A stretch of DNA of 64,000 bases from Faeciplasma sp045660445 (GCA_045660445.1 JAZRDR010000010.1:124001-188000); one strand, 5' to 3'; shown: positions 1 to 9,168, numbered from the stretch's first letter. A program made the numbers and translations. Notes: a model not told the origin generated them from the letters alone.

Positions 1-23
1 AGCATAAATTTGGAGGAAATGTT

Positions 24-1250
24 TTGATAGATATAAACAGACTTGAAGTTTTGGCTCCGGCAGGCGACATGGAGCGTTTTGATGCCGCACTTATGTATGG
101 TGCAGACGCCATATATCTTGGAGGACAAAGCTTTGGAATGCGCTCGTCTCCTGCTAATTTCTCTTTCGAGGAATTGGAAGCTGCCTGCAAAAAGGCACAC
201 GAGAAAGGCGTTAAAGTATACTTAACCTGCAATACTCTCCCCAAAAACTCTGAAATTGCAGGATTTGAAGGCTTTATTAAAGAAGCTCAGGCTGCAGGAG
301 TTGACGCTGTTATTGCAAGCGACATCGGCGTATTTTCGCTTATCAAGAAATTTGCGCCTGATATGGAGATACACGTTTCCACACAAGCAGGAATCGTTAA
401 CTATGTAACAGCTAACGAATTTTATAATATGGGAGCAAAGCGAGTTGTCTTGGCTCGCGAATTGCCGCTTGATGAAATTGCTGAGATAAGAGCAAAAACT
501 CCAAATGATCTTGATATCGAGTGCTTTGTACACGGCGCTATGTGTGTTTCGTTCTCAGGCAGATGTTTGCTCTCACAATATTTAGTTAACCGTGATGCAA
601 ACCGTGGCGAGTGCGCTCAGCCTTGCAGATGGAACTACTATCTTATGGAAGAAAAGCGCCCCAACGAGTTTTATCCTATCGGTGAGGATGAAAATGGTGC
701 CTACATTCTCAACGCAAAAGACCTTTGTATGATAGAACATCTTGATAAGCTCGCACAAGCGGGCGTAACAAGCTTTAAAATTGAGGGCAGAGCTAAATCG
801 GCTTACTATGTATCTGTTGTTACAAACGCTTACAGAGCCGCTGTAGACATCTTAAAATCGAATCCTAATAACTATAAGTTACATGAATGGATCAAAGAAG
901 AAGTATTCAAGGTTTCTCACAGAAAATATTGCACCGGTTTTTATTTTGGTCATCCCAAGGACTGCCAATATTACGAAACCAGCGGATATGTTAGAAACTA
1001 TGATGTTGTTGCAGTTATTGACGACTACCATGACGGCAAACTTTTCTGCACTCAGCGCAACAGATTCTTCAAAGGCGATGAGCTCGAGGTTTTAAGTCCA
1101 TCAAAAGAACCGGTTATTATCAGAGCTGATGAGATAATCAACGAATTCGGTGAAAGCGTTGAAGCTGCAAACAAAGCAACAATGAAGTTTTCAATGCCTT
1201 GTGGCATTGATTTTGTCAAAGGCTCGATTATAAGAAAGGCGAATGTATAA
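24..1250 (+). CDS. U32 family protein, TrhP-like
   Basis: This 408-residue protein has the U32 peptidase signature around residues 168-182 (ECFVHGAMCVSFSGRC) and the family N-terminus LEVLAPAGD. U32 proteins of this type (E. coli TrhP/YegQ, B. subtilis YrrN/YrrO) are known to act in 5-hydroxyuridine formation in tRNA; older annotation calls them collagenase-like peptidases. The start is a TTG at 24, chosen because a strong GGAGGA at 12-17 sits six bases upstream and no in-frame ATG is nearby. The manA gene follows after two bases, so they are probably co-transcribed, and the upstream part of the operon lies outside the window. Family is certain; the tRNA role is inferred from homology. Confidence 0.9.
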   Translation: MIDINRLEVLAPAGDMERFDAALMYGADAIYLGGQSFGMRSSPANFSFEELEAACKKAHEKGVKVYLTCNTLPKNSEIAGFEGFIKEAQAAGVDAVIASDIGVFSLIKKFAPDMEIHVSTQAGIVNYVTANEFYNMGAKRVVLARELPLDEIAEIRAKTPNDLDIECFVHGAMCVSFSGRCLLSQYLVNRDANRGECAQPCRWNYYLMEEKRPNEFYPIGEDENGAYILNAKDLCMIEHLDKLAQAGVTSFKIEGRAKSAYYVSVVTNAYRAAVDILKSNPNNYKLHEWIKEEVFKVSHRKYCTGFYFGHPKDCQYYETSGYVRNYDVVAVIDDYHDGKLFCTQRNRFFKGDELEVLSPSKEPVIIRADEIINEFGESVEAANKATMKFSMPCGIDFVKGSIIRKANV

Positions 1251-1252
1251 TT

Positions 1253-2209
1253 ATGTATCCTTTAATTTTGAAAGCGCCCTTAAAAGACTATATTTGGGGC
1301 GGAACAAGACTTAAAAATGAATACGGTTTTGCATCGGACAAGGATAAAGTTGCCGAGGCTTGGGTTCTATCCTGCCACAAAGACGGAACAAATACTGTTT
1401 TGAATGGCAAATATGCTGGCAAGACTTTAACCGAAGTTCTTGATATTTGGGGCAAGGGGGCTCTTGGAAAAGAAGCCGAAAAATTCGAGTATTTTCCTAT
1501 ACTTATAAAGCTTATCGATGCTTGTGATAAGCTTTCCGTTCAAGTTCACCCTGATGATGAATATGCACTTAGAGTTGAGGGTGAATACGGTAAAACCGAA
1601 ATGTGGTATATCGTTGACTGCAATCCCGGCGCAAAGCTTTTGTATGGATTTAAAAACGAAATAAGTAAAGAAGAATTTGCCGAGCGTATTAAAAACAACA
1701 CCCTAGATGACGTTGTAAACTATGTTAACGTCAACAAGGGCGATGTGTTCTTTATTTCGGCAGGAACCCTTCACGCTATAGGTGAGGGAATCCTTATTGC
1801 AGAGGTTCAGCAGAATTCTAACACTACATACCGTGTATCTGATTATGGCAGACTTGGCGCTGATGGCAAACCCAGAGAGCTTCATGTTGAGAAGGCAAAG
1901 GATGTGACTCTTACAGTTCCGCCAACTCATCCCTATGGAAATATAGGAATCAGCAGGGGAGAGGGGAGTTCACAGATCCGTGAGCTTTCAACCTGTGATA
2001 AATTCACTGCCGAGCATATTTCTCTTTGTGGAGAAATTGATATCAAGCGCGACGACAGCTTTGTTTCTTTAGTTGTTTTGAATGGAAGTGCAACGCTTAA
2101 GTGGGATGATGAATCTACAGAGCTTTTAAAAGGCGCAAGCGTGTTTGTTCCTGCAGGACTTGAAGTTACACTTTGTGGTGAGGCAAGTGTTCTTTGCAGT
2201 AAAGTATAA
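1253..2209 (+). CDS. manA: Class I mannose-6-phosphate isomerase
   Basis: Interconverts mannose-6-phosphate and fructose-6-phosphate in the cytoplasm, linking mannose use and GDP-mannose precursors to glycolysis. The 318-residue length is normal for the short Firmicutes class I enzyme. Zinc-site segments are visible: VQVHPDDEYA (Gln and His ligands), TEMWYI (Glu ligand) and the later SAGTLHAIGEG (His ligand), followed by the family block EVQQNSNTTYRVSDYGR. The ATG at 1253 is two bases after the U32 gene, implying translational coupling. A strong hairpin terminator follows the stop directly. I see nothing in it that is unusual for the family. Confidence 0.95.
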   Translation: MYPLILKAPLKDYIWGGTRLKNEYGFASDKDKVAEAWVLSCHKDGTNTVLNGKYAGKTLTEVLDIWGKGALGKEAEKFEYFPILIKLIDACDKLSVQVHPDDEYALRVEGEYGKTEMWYIVDCNPGAKLLYGFKNEISKEEFAERIKNNTLDDVVNYVNVNKGDVFFISAGTLHAIGEGILIAEVQQNSNTTYRVSDYGRLGADGKPRELHVEKAKDVTLTVPPTHPYGNIGISRGEGSSQIRELSTCDKFTAEHISLCGEIDIKRDDSFVSLVVLNGSATLKWDDESTELLKGASVFVPAGLEVTLCGEASVLCSKV

Positions 2210-2212
2210 AAT

Positions 2213-2247
2213 AAAAAGACGGACAGCATTATGCTATCCGTCTTTTT
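2213..2247. terminator. Bidirectional terminator between manA and recombinase
   Basis: An 11-bp perfect stem (AAAAAGACGGA at 2213-2223 with TCCGTCTTTTT at 2237-2247) carries a second inner 5-bp stem (AGCAT/ATGCT). A-runs on one side and T-runs on the other let it terminate both the plus-strand manA transcript and the minus-strand recombinase transcript, whose stop codon begins at 2251. Confidence 0.93.
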
Positions 2248-2248
2248 A

Positions 2249-3268
2249 TTATTCTTCATTATCAGAGTCATCTTTTTTAGTTTTGCTTGTTAAATTTTTA
2301 ACGTGTGCAAGAGGGGAGTTTTCAGCAGCTCTGCGCCTATCTTTATCCGAAAGGTGAGTGTATATCTGCGTAGTCGCCACGCTCACGTGACCCAAAACAT
2401 CACGCAAAACCATCGGATCAACCTCACCATATTCATACATAAGCGTTGCTGCAGTGTGACGCAGCTTATGTGTCGAAATACCTAAATTGCCAAGACCGGC
2501 ACGCTTAAGCTGATCTTCAACAATGCGCTGAACACGGCGCCTCGAAAGTCTAGTCAAGTGATTTGAATAACTAGAAAGAAAAAGCGCATTAGGTTCGATA
2601 TTTGACTTGGGACGCACTTTCAAATAGGCATTTATTGCTGAAATGCAGGCATCGTTTATGTAGATTATACGTTCTTTTTGACCTTTTCCAAACACACGTA
2701 GCGTTCTTACAGTTTCGCTGTAATCAGAAATATTCAATCCAACAAGCTCACTCAAACGCATTCCACAGTTAAGGAATAAAGTAATAATACAATAGTCACG
2801 AACACGGTTTTCACTATCTATTTCTTTAAGCAAAGACAGACTTTGATCAAGTTCGAGATATTTAGGTAGAGAGCTCGATTGTTTCGGACGCTCGAGGTCT
2901 TCGATTAGGTTATCCTTAATTATACCAGCTTTTTTGTGAAGGTAATTATAGAATCCTTTAAGAGCAGTAGTTCGTCTTGCACGAGAAGATGAAGAATTTT
3001 TGCGCTTAGTTGTTAAATAACTTAGGTACTCATAGGCGTCAATTGTTGAGAACGATTCTATTAAAGAAATAGGAACATCTGCAATTATAATTTCTTCAAA
3101 TGGAATTTCACTATCTACTAAACCGTTCTTAATTTTAAGATAACGTAAAAAAACGCATAAGTCAGAATAGTACGAGTCAACAGTTTTTTCTGTGCGACCC
3201 TTAACTACGCTTAAGTAAGTCAGATATTCACGTAAATATGATGGGCAGTCGTTAAATTTGTAAGACAT
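2249..3268 (-). CDS. Tyrosine recombinase, XerC/XerD-like
   Basis: A 339-residue integrase-family recombinase with an N-terminal SAM-like DNA-binding domain (FLRY..K region) and a complete catalytic domain: Arg in CGMRLSELVGL, Lys in GKGQKERII, the HxxR box in STHKLRHTAA, His in LGHVSVATTQ, and the nucleophile Tyr in IYTHL. Such proteins resolve chromosome dimers or act in site-specific recombination. The ATG at 3268 is preferred because homologues start with this MSY-type N-terminus; a GTG at 3316 would add 16 residues, and neither has a good ribosome site. It follows mutS2 on the same strand after a gap carrying a long palindrome. No phage genes or att-like repeats surround it, so a resident chromosomal Xer-type enzyme is more likely than a mobile-element integrase. 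Confidence 0.88.
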   Translation of the reverse strand: MSYKFNDCPSYLREYLTYLSVVKGRTEKTVDSYYSDLCVFLRYLKIKNGLVDSEIPFEEIIIADVPISLIESFSTIDAYEYLSYLTTKRKNSSSSRARRTTALKGFYNYLHKKAGIIKDNLIEDLERPKQSSSLPKYLELDQSLSLLKEIDSENRVRDYCIITLFLNCGMRLSELVGLNISDYSETVRTLRVFGKGQKERIIYINDACISAINAYLKVRPKSNIEPNALFLSSYSNHLTRLSRRRVQRIVEDQLKRAGLGNLGISTHKLRHTAATLMYEYGEVDPMVLRDVLGHVSVATTQIYTHLSDKDRRRAAENSPLAHVKNLTSKTKKDDSDNEE

Positions 3269-3308
3269 TACCTTAGGTATACATTTAAATAATCTTTTAA
3301 GTCCCCTG

Positions 3309-3338
3309 ATGTGCACATAATTTCTATTATGCGCACAT
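3309..3338. promoter_or_regulatory. Hyphenated palindrome upstream of recombinase
   Basis: Two 13-bp arms (ATGTGCACATAAT and ATTATGCGCACAT) flank a TTCT loop and match at 12 of 13 positions. It lies between the mutS2 stop and the recombinase start. No T-run follows on the minus strand, so it is not a normal terminator. It could be an operator or a leader hairpin controlling the recombinase; the function is unknown. Confidence 0.6.
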
Positions 3339-3395
3339 AGACGTAAATATTATTATGTATATCTTTTTTCCTCCCCTCGAATAATTTGCTGAAAA

Positions 3396-5789
3396 TTATT
3401 TCAATTCAACAACAGTCACGCCATCTTCACCTTCGCCATATAAACCCTTGCGCGACGATGCAACCGACGGATGACGTCTTAAATGATTTCTAACGGCGTT
3501 CTTAAGAACTCCGGTACCAATTCCATGGATTATCGTGACAACTTTGTTTCCGCTCATCACAGCTTTATCAATAAACGTGTCGAGCTCATAAAGCCCTTCG
3601 TCCACAGTCTTTCCTCTGATATCAAGTTCAATTGAAGTTTTTCTTGTAGCACGACTCTCGACACCTTTAGTAGATACTTGTCCGCCTTTAGGTTTAATTT
3701 TGTTGTTATTGAACGTAACTTCTTTTTCAACTAATCTAAGCTTTGAAATATGAACTTTTGTCTTCATAATTCCAACCTGAACCATGCAGTTCCCTTGCGC
3801 ATCAGGTTCAGATATCAAAATACCGGATTTCTTCGAGTCATATACAAGCACATCGTCGCCCTTTTTAAGTGCTCTTGGCAAAACATATGTTTCACTTTCT
3901 GCAGAGCCAAGCTTAGCGGCTTCGCTGTATAGATTTTCCACATTTCTCTTATAGGTTGATTTTTGTTCAGAAACACGTTTAGAGAAATCTTCCTTATCTT
4001 TAGATTTCTTTAGATCTTCAAGCTCATCCATCAACTGCTGAGATTGTCTTGAAATACGTTCGATAATGCTTCTTGCTTCTCTATGTGCTTTATCAAGCTC
4101 TTCTTCCTTGTTTTTAAGGAATTCGTCGCGCTCTTTTGCAAGTTGTTCACGAAGTGAAGCCACTTCCCTTTCATACTGTCGTGCAATTCTTTCATTCTCT
4201 TCAAGCTGCTGTCGTGTAGCCTCTAAATTATCAAGAATCTTTTCAAATCTCTTCGATTCGCCCGAGAGCATCGATTTCGCTTTATTTATAATATCATCGC
4301 TAAGTCCCAATCTTGATGAAATAGCAAATGCATTCGATTTACCGGGAGAACCAATAATAAGACGATATGTCGGTCGAAGCGTTTTAACATCAAATTCACA
4401 CGATGCATTCTCAACTCCGTCAGTTTCCAGAGCATACATCTTAAGCTCTTGATAGTGAGTTGTAGTAACAAGCTTTGCACCAAGGCTGTTAATTTTTTCG
4501 ATAATAGATACAGCTAATGCAGCACCTTCAACAGGGTCAGTTCCAGAACCAAGCTCATCTATCAAAACAAGCGACTTATAGTCAACAGTGTCAAGTATCT
4601 CCACTACCCTATTCATGTGCGAAGAAAATGTTGAAAGGCTTTGCTCTATCGATTGCTGATCACCGATATCAACTAAGATTTTCTCAAATACAGTGATTTT
4701 ACATCCATCAGAAGCAGGAATCATAAGGCCGCACATGGTCATCAAGGTCAAAAGACCGACAGTTTTAAGAATTACGGTCTTACCGCCGGTATTAGGGCCG
4801 GTGATTATCAAGGAATCATAACTCGATCCAAGCGCAAAATCAATAGGAACGACCTTATCAGCTTCAATCAAAGGATGACGCGCTTTTTTAAGGATGATTT
4901 CACCATCTTCTGATATTTCGGGAATAGTTCCCTGCATTTTAGCACCCAAATTTGCCTTAGCAAAGTATAAATTAAGCATTGCACTCGCTTGAAAATCAGA
5001 GACGAGCTGCTCGGCAAATTCAGCACAGTTGCTTGAAAGCTCTTTGATTATTCTTTCAATCTCATCCTGCTCTTTACCTCTTAAAACTCTGATTTCGTTG
5101 TTTGCTTCAACAACAGCCATCGGTTCAATAAAGAAGGTCTGTCCGCTGGCAGAGGTATCGTGAACAAGTCCGGGAACATGGTTTTTATGCTCTGACTTTA
5201 CGGGCAAAACATATCTTCCGTCACGCAAAGTTACAACGCTCTCTTGTAAATATGTTTGCGTGCTAGAGGATTTTATCATCTTGTCAAGAGTGTCTCTGAT
5301 CTTAGCTCCTGCGTTCAAAATCTTTCTTCTGATAGAAGCAAGCTCCGAGCTAGCTGTATCGGCGATTTCTTCCTCGTTCAATACAGCGTTGTTGATCTTA
5401 TCATTCAGCCATTTGTTTTCAAAAAGGCATTCAAACAAATAATCAAGCTTAAAATCTTCATCGTCAAACTGTCTTCTCCAAGATTTCAATGCCTCAACCT
5501 GAGTGAGCATTTTAGAAACATCCAAAAGCTCTCTTAGAGAAAGCGTAGAGCCGTTCTGAGCGCGTTTAGCAATTGTGGCGACATCCGTGAAGTTGAAAAA
5601 GCTTGGCGTGCCAAAACGCGTTGTTGCGTTATATGTGTCGAATGTTTTATCAACCTCTACTTTAACTTCGTCAATATCAGTAGAAGGTATGATCTCGCTT
5701 GCCATCTTTTTAGAGAACTCATTAGTGCACCTGTTGACAAGCATTTCTAAAATTTTATGTAATTCTAAAGTTAAATAGTGATCATTCAT
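3396..5789 (-). CDS. mutS2: Endonuclease MutS2 / RqcU
   Basis: A 797-residue MutS-type ATPase lacking the mismatch-reading N-terminal domain, as expected for MutS2. The Walker A (GPNTGGKT, near residue 335) and Walker B (LVLIDELGSGTDP) are intact, then a long charged coiled coil, a KOW-like segment, and a C-terminal Smr nuclease domain (LDIRG, HGIGTGVLK). Known roles in Firmicutes are suppression of recombination and, as RqcU, splitting of collided ribosomes. The Smr box has Ile where HGKGTG is usual. The ATG overlaps the end of recO by 8 bp, so translation is coupled. Adjacent to recombinase and repair genes. Confidence 0.96.
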   Translation of the reverse strand: MNDHYLTLELHKILEMLVNRCTNEFSKKMASEIIPSTDIDEVKVEVDKTFDTYNATTRFGTPSFFNFTDVATIAKRAQNGSTLSLRELLDVSKMLTQVEALKSWRRQFDDEDFKLDYLFECLFENKWLNDKINNAVLNEEEIADTASSELASIRRKILNAGAKIRDTLDKMIKSSSTQTYLQESVVTLRDGRYVLPVKSEHKNHVPGLVHDTSASGQTFFIEPMAVVEANNEIRVLRGKEQDEIERIIKELSSNCAEFAEQLVSDFQASAMLNLYFAKANLGAKMQGTIPEISEDGEIILKKARHPLIEADKVVPIDFALGSSYDSLIITGPNTGGKTVILKTVGLLTLMTMCGLMIPASDGCKITVFEKILVDIGDQQSIEQSLSTFSSHMNRVVEILDTVDYKSLVLIDELGSGTDPVEGAALAVSIIEKINSLGAKLVTTTHYQELKMYALETDGVENASCEFDVKTLRPTYRLIIGSPGKSNAFAISSRLGLSDDIINKAKSMLSGESKRFEKILDNLEATRQQLEENERIARQYEREVASLREQLAKERDEFLKNKEEELDKAHREARSIIERISRQSQQLMDELEDLKKSKDKEDFSKRVSEQKSTYKRNVENLYSEAAKLGSAESETYVLPRALKKGDDVLVYDSKKSGILISEPDAQGNCMVQVGIMKTKVHISKLRLVEKEVTFNNNKIKPKGGQVSTKGVESRATRKTSIELDIRGKTVDEGLYELDTFIDKAVMSGNKVVTIIHGIGTGVLKNAVRNHLRRHPSVASSRKGLYGEGEDGVTVVELK

Positions 5790-6546
5790 AATTATTACCG
5801 TTCGTTATTGTTTTATAAAAATCAAGTGTAGCAAAATGCTTATCAAGCTGAAGCCTTACATAGCGTTCCGTTATATTCATCAGCATTTCCAAATAATCCG
5901 GAGAAAGCTTAAAGCTGAAAAGCCGTTCCATATCAGTTAACGCAATATATCTTATTGCATGCAAAAGTGTTTCGTCAATAACCTCGAATGTTCTAAGGTC
6001 ACGCGCACCACAGCAATGCTCACAATAGATCCTTCCGCCTTTAAGATCGAATTGCATTTGCGGTTCAGAATAAGTTAAACATTCGCAGCAGCCAATAAGA
6101 TTCGGAACTTGTCCGATCTCGCTCATCAACCTAAGCTCGAATATAGCTTTTAAAAGTCCAATTTCATGCCTACCATCTTCTAAAAAATGAAGAGTATTAA
6201 GAATCAAACGAAGCACTTCCCCGCTTTGCTGATCCGAAGTAGAGGTATAAAGCAAAAGCTCGCAAAAATAGCTCGCAAGAGCAAACTTTTCAACGTCAAG
6301 CCTGATATCATAAAAAATACGAATAGGCTCAGCAGAATTTAAAATATATCTTCCCTTACTTTCAGAAAGACAAAATGTAGCATACGAAAACATCTGCGAA
6401 ACACCGGCGTTCTTGGCATTAGCTTTTTTAACGCCTTTTGCGCTGACGGTTATCAAGCCCAAAGAGTCGGTAAGAATATCAAGTATCTTGTCGTTTTCGC
6501 CATATGTCTTCTCTCGAAGTACCAGCCCTTTTACCGTTGTCAACAC
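5782..6546 (-). CDS. recO: DNA repair protein RecO
   Basis: A 254-residue recombination mediator that helps RecR load RecA on SSB-coated single-stranded DNA. The N-terminal OB-fold begins TVKGLVLREKTYGENDKIL, typical of the family, and a zinc-binding module CCECL...CEHCCGA lies near residues 148-177. The likely start is the GTG at 6546 (a TTG follows immediately), with AAGGCGG upstream. The start lies inside the yqzL gene in another frame, an arrangement that couples the two. Gene order era-yqzL-recO matches Bacillus. Confidence 0.95.
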   Translation of the reverse strand: MLTTVKGLVLREKTYGENDKILDILTDSLGLITVSAKGVKKANAKNAGVSQMFSYATFCLSESKGRYILNSAEPIRIFYDIRLDVEKFALASYFCELLLYTSTSDQQSGEVLRLILNTLHFLEDGRHEIGLLKAIFELRLMSEIGQVPNLIGCCECLTYSEPQMQFDLKGGRIYCEHCCGARDLRTFEVIDETLLHAIRYIALTDMERLFSFKLSPDYLEMLMNITERYVRLQLDKHFATLDFYKTITNGNNYE

Positions 6547-6634
6547 CGTTCATTCCGCCTTGCTTGTGTTTATATTTTAAATAATCTAAAATCTTACCTG
6601 TTTCAAAAAATTTGTCCCACATAATATCATTCAT
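6479..6634 (-). CDS. yqzL: YqzL-like small protein
   Basis: A 51-codon gene starts at ATG 6634 with the N-terminus MNDIMWDKFFETGKILDYL and stops at TGA 6479. The pattern of a Trp-containing start followed by F..TG.I..YL matches the YqzL family, a short protein of unknown function that sits between era and recO in Bacillus (known synteny). Its last 22 codons or so overlap the start of recO in a different frame. The ribosome site is weak (GGGTGAT eight bases upstream). Family call rests on the short motif plus exact position between era and recO. Confidence 0.7.
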   Translation of the reverse strand: MNDIMWDKFFETGKILDYLKYKHKQGGMNGVDNGKRAGTSREDIWRKRQDT

Positions 6635-6688
6635 TTATATCACCCAAAATTATAATGGGCGAAATTAATAAGTGTATGAGTGGTAAAA

Positions 6689-7591
6689 TCAGTCGCTTGA
6701 AAGACCAAAGTTCTTAATAAGTCCCTCGCGGTTACGCCAACCTTCTTTAACCTTAACCCAAAGCTGAAGATTTGTCTTTATCATAAAGAAATCTTCAAGG
6801 TCGTGTCTTGCAAGCTGACCTGCCTTTTTCAGCATAGAACCGCCTTTGCCAATTACAATTCCCTTGTGAGATTCACGCTCGCAATATATAACAGCGCCGA
6901 TATCCAAAACAGCTTCGCCAAACTTGTTATCGTGCTCACTCATAGTTTCAATATCAACAGCGATGCCATGCGGAACCTCTTCTGAAAGAAGCTCTAAAAG
7001 CTTTTCACGAATAATTTCAGACACGATAACACGTTCGGGCTGGTCTGTAAATTTATCATCAGGGAAATAATGAGGACCGTCAACTGCATATGCAGAAATT
7101 GTCTCCATAATTATATCAATGCCGTCCTCTTCAAGAGCACTTATGGGTATTACCGACTTAAAATCGTGAAGCGAAGAATACTCTGCAATTACAGGAATGA
7201 GATCTTCTTTATTCGCAATAAGATCGATCTTGTTAACAACTAAAATAACAGGAGTCTTTGCAGACAATGTCGAAGTAAGAAGTGACTTTTCAGCTTCGTT
7301 GGGCTTCTTAGTAGCATCAACCACCAACATTGCACAGTCGATCGATGACACGGAATTATTGATAGTCTTTATCATATGATCAGAAAGCTTATCTCTCGAT
7401 TTATGCATACCCGGCGTATCGATAAATACGTACTGAGTTTCGCCCTTAGTAAGCACGCCTGTTATCTTTGTTCTTGTTGTCTGAGGTTTTGAACTAACTG
7501 CTGCAACCTTCTCGCCAATCAAAGCATTTAAGAGCGATGATTTACCTGCATTAGGTCTTCCTATTATTGTTATAAAAGCATTTTTGCTCAT
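6689..7591 (-). CDS. era: GTPase Era
   Basis: A 300-residue Ras-like GTPase plus C-terminal KH domain that binds the 3' end of 16S rRNA and assists 30S assembly. G1 is GRPNAGKSS (residues 10-18), G3 is DTPGM, G4 is NKIDL, and the KH loop reads IGKGGSMLKKAG. Length is standard. The ATG at 7591 has a good upstream GGAGAA. The gene sits 12 bases after ybeY and upstream of yqzL-recO, the common Firmicutes order, although dgkA and cdd, which usually intervene between ybeY and era, are absent. Confidence 0.97.
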   Translation of the reverse strand: MSKNAFITIIGRPNAGKSSLLNALIGEKVAAVSSKPQTTRTKITGVLTKGETQYVFIDTPGMHKSRDKLSDHMIKTINNSVSSIDCAMLVVDATKKPNEAEKSLLTSTLSAKTPVILVVNKIDLIANKEDLIPVIAEYSSLHDFKSVIPISALEEDGIDIIMETISAYAVDGPHYFPDDKFTDQPERVIVSEIIREKLLELLSEEVPHGIAVDIETMSEHDNKFGEAVLDIGAVIYCERESHKGIVIGKGGSMLKKAGQLARHDLEDFFMIKTNLQLWVKVKEGWRNREGLIKNFGLSSD

Positions 7592-7603
7592 TTATTATTC
7601 TCC

Positions 7604-8122
7604 TTAAACGTCCTCACGCTTGCCTAAAAACAAGCCGATCTCATTGCATCTATCCTCTAACGCGCTCATAATAACTCGCTGTCTTGAACGCATTTCAAGC
7701 TCTTCCTCTTCATTGTTAACGTGATCATATCCCATTAAATGCAGCATCGAGTGAACAGTTAAAAATGCCACTTCCCTTTCAAATGGTTGGCAGAATTCAT
7801 GGGCTTGCTCCATCGCTCTTTCAGCAGAAATCACAATATCGCCAAGCATCTGACAATCAGTTATAGGATTCACATCAAATTCAAAGCCATCTTCGCTTAA
7901 CGGGAAGGATAAAACATCAGTCGCCGAGTCAATTCCTCTGCAATCGTTATTGATTTCTCTGATTCTGTTATTGCTGACTATAGTTACAGTAACCTCGAAG
8001 TCTCCGACTCTATCCTCGCACTGTAATGAAACAGCGCAGGTCTCCTTGATAAGCTTCTTAAGCTCTTTTGAGATCACAATTTTGCGCTGGCTTTGATATA
8101 TAGTCACTTTAACGCTGTCCAT
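7604..8122 (-). CDS. ybeY: rRNA maturation endoribonuclease YbeY
   Basis: A 172-residue zinc metalloprotein for 16S rRNA 3' maturation and ribosome quality control. The metal-binding motif HSMLHLMGYDH is complete (three His plus Asp-His). The ATG at 8122 is preferred over an in-frame ATG at 8152 because AAAGGA lies about ten bases upstream of it and the protein then has the usual length. It overlaps the 3' end of phoH by 14 bp, so the two are translationally coupled. Part of the phoH-ybeY-era transcript. Confidence 0.95.
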   Translation of the reverse strand: MDSVKVTIYQSQRKIVISKELKKLIKETCAVSLQCEDRVGDFEVTVTIVSNNRIREINNDCRGIDSATDVLSFPLSEDGFEFDVNPITDCQMLGDIVISAERAMEQAHEFCQPFEREVAFLTVHSMLHLMGYDHVNNEEEELEMRSRQRVIMSALEDRCNEIGLFLGKREDV

Positions 8123-9083
8123 GATGCTTATTCCTTTCGTTATAGTTCTCATAAGCCTTAACGATATCCTGAACGAGCTTATGACGGACTACATCCTTTT
8201 CAGTAAAATGATTGACTCCGATATCATTAACGTCCTTTAAAACCTTCAAAGCCTCAACAAGTCCTGATTTATGAGGGTTAGGCAGGTCGATCTGAGTGAT
8301 ATCACCCGTTATGACCATCTTAGAATTAAATCCTAAACGTGTTAAGAACATCTTCATCTGCTCGGGAGAGGTATTCTGAGCCTCATCCAAAATCACGAAA
8401 GCTTCATCCAAGGTTCTTCCACGCATGTATGCAAGCGGTGCAACCTCGATGCTTCCGCGCTCTTGAAGTCTTGCAAAAGTTTCGGCGCCAAGCATCTCGA
8501 ATAAGGCGTCATATAAAGGTCTAAGATAAGGGTCAACCTTGTTCTGAAGGTCGCCGGGCAAAAAGCCAAGCTTTTCACCGGCTTCAACAGCAGGACGAGT
8601 TAAGATGATCTTATTTATCTCATGTGATTTAAATGCTCTTACAGCCATTGAAACCGCCAAGAAGGTTTTACCTGTTCCTGCAGGTCCAACGCCGAAAGAA
8701 ATTGTATTTTTCGCGATAGAATCGATATATTTCTTCTGTCCCAAGGTTTTGGGCTTGATTATCTTTCCGCTTGTTGTAACGCAAATTCCGCCGTCAGAAA
8801 GATTAGCAATTTCATTTGCGTCACTTTCATCTGCCATAGAAAGAATATATCTAACCTGTTGCTCTGATATATCATCGCCGCTTTTTGCTATTTTCAAAAG
8901 AGATTCCAAGCACGAATAAGCCTTGTCAACGTCGCTGTCGTTTCCACTTATTTTGATTTCACTCCCGCGGTTAACAATGTTAACGTTAAACTCCTCACGA
9001 ATGATATTTATATTAGAATCATAGCTTCCAAAAACGTTAAGCATATCGTTTATATTTGTAATTACAAGAGATTTCTCAGCCAT
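8109..9083 (-). CDS. phoH: PhoH/PhoL family ATPase
   Basis: A 324-residue P-loop ATPase with an N-terminal KH-like region and a PhoH core: Walker A GPAGTGKT (about residues 133-140) and Walker B FVILDEAQN. PhoH-like proteins upstream of ybeY are thought to be RNA-associated helicase-like ATPases working with YbeY; this is inference from conserved linkage. A sigma-A-type promoter lies 40 bases upstream, so expression need not depend on the sporulation genes yqfC-yqfD before it. AAGGAGAG precedes the ATG. Confidence 0.95.
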   Translation of the reverse strand: MAEKSLVITNINDMLNVFGSYDSNINIIREEFNVNIVNRGSEIKISGNDSDVDKAYSCLESLLKIAKSGDDISEQQVRYILSMADESDANEIANLSDGGICVTTSGKIIKPKTLGQKKYIDSIAKNTISFGVGPAGTGKTFLAVSMAVRAFKSHEINKIILTRPAVEAGEKLGFLPGDLQNKVDPYLRPLYDALFEMLGAETFARLQERGSIEVAPLAYMRGRTLDEAFVILDEAQNTSPEQMKMFLTRLGFNSKMVITGDITQIDLPNPHKSGLVEALKVLKDVNDIGVNHFTEKDVVRHKLVQDIVKAYENYNERNKHHGQR

Positions 9084-9121
9084 ATAGCTCTCCTTAAAAA
9101 TAAATATACTTTTACTTATTA

Positions 9122-9150
9122 AGTATAGCAGAAAAATGTATGTAATTCAA
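9122..9150 (-). promoter_or_regulatory. Sigma-A promoter for phoH-ybeY-era-recO-mutS2
   Basis: On the minus strand TTGAAT (9150-9145) and TATACT (9127-9122) are separated by exactly 17 bp. It gives a 5' leader of about 30 bases before phoH and separates the housekeeping genes from the upstream spore genes yqfC-yqfD. Confidence 0.7.
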
Positions 9151-9168
9151 TATAATTAACTCAAAAAA

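Noticed and set aside
2249..3268. Tyrosine recombinase as integrase of a mobile element
   Set aside because: No tRNA, direct repeats, phage, conjugation or cargo genes lie near it; both flanks are core genes, which favours a resident Xer-type enzyme.
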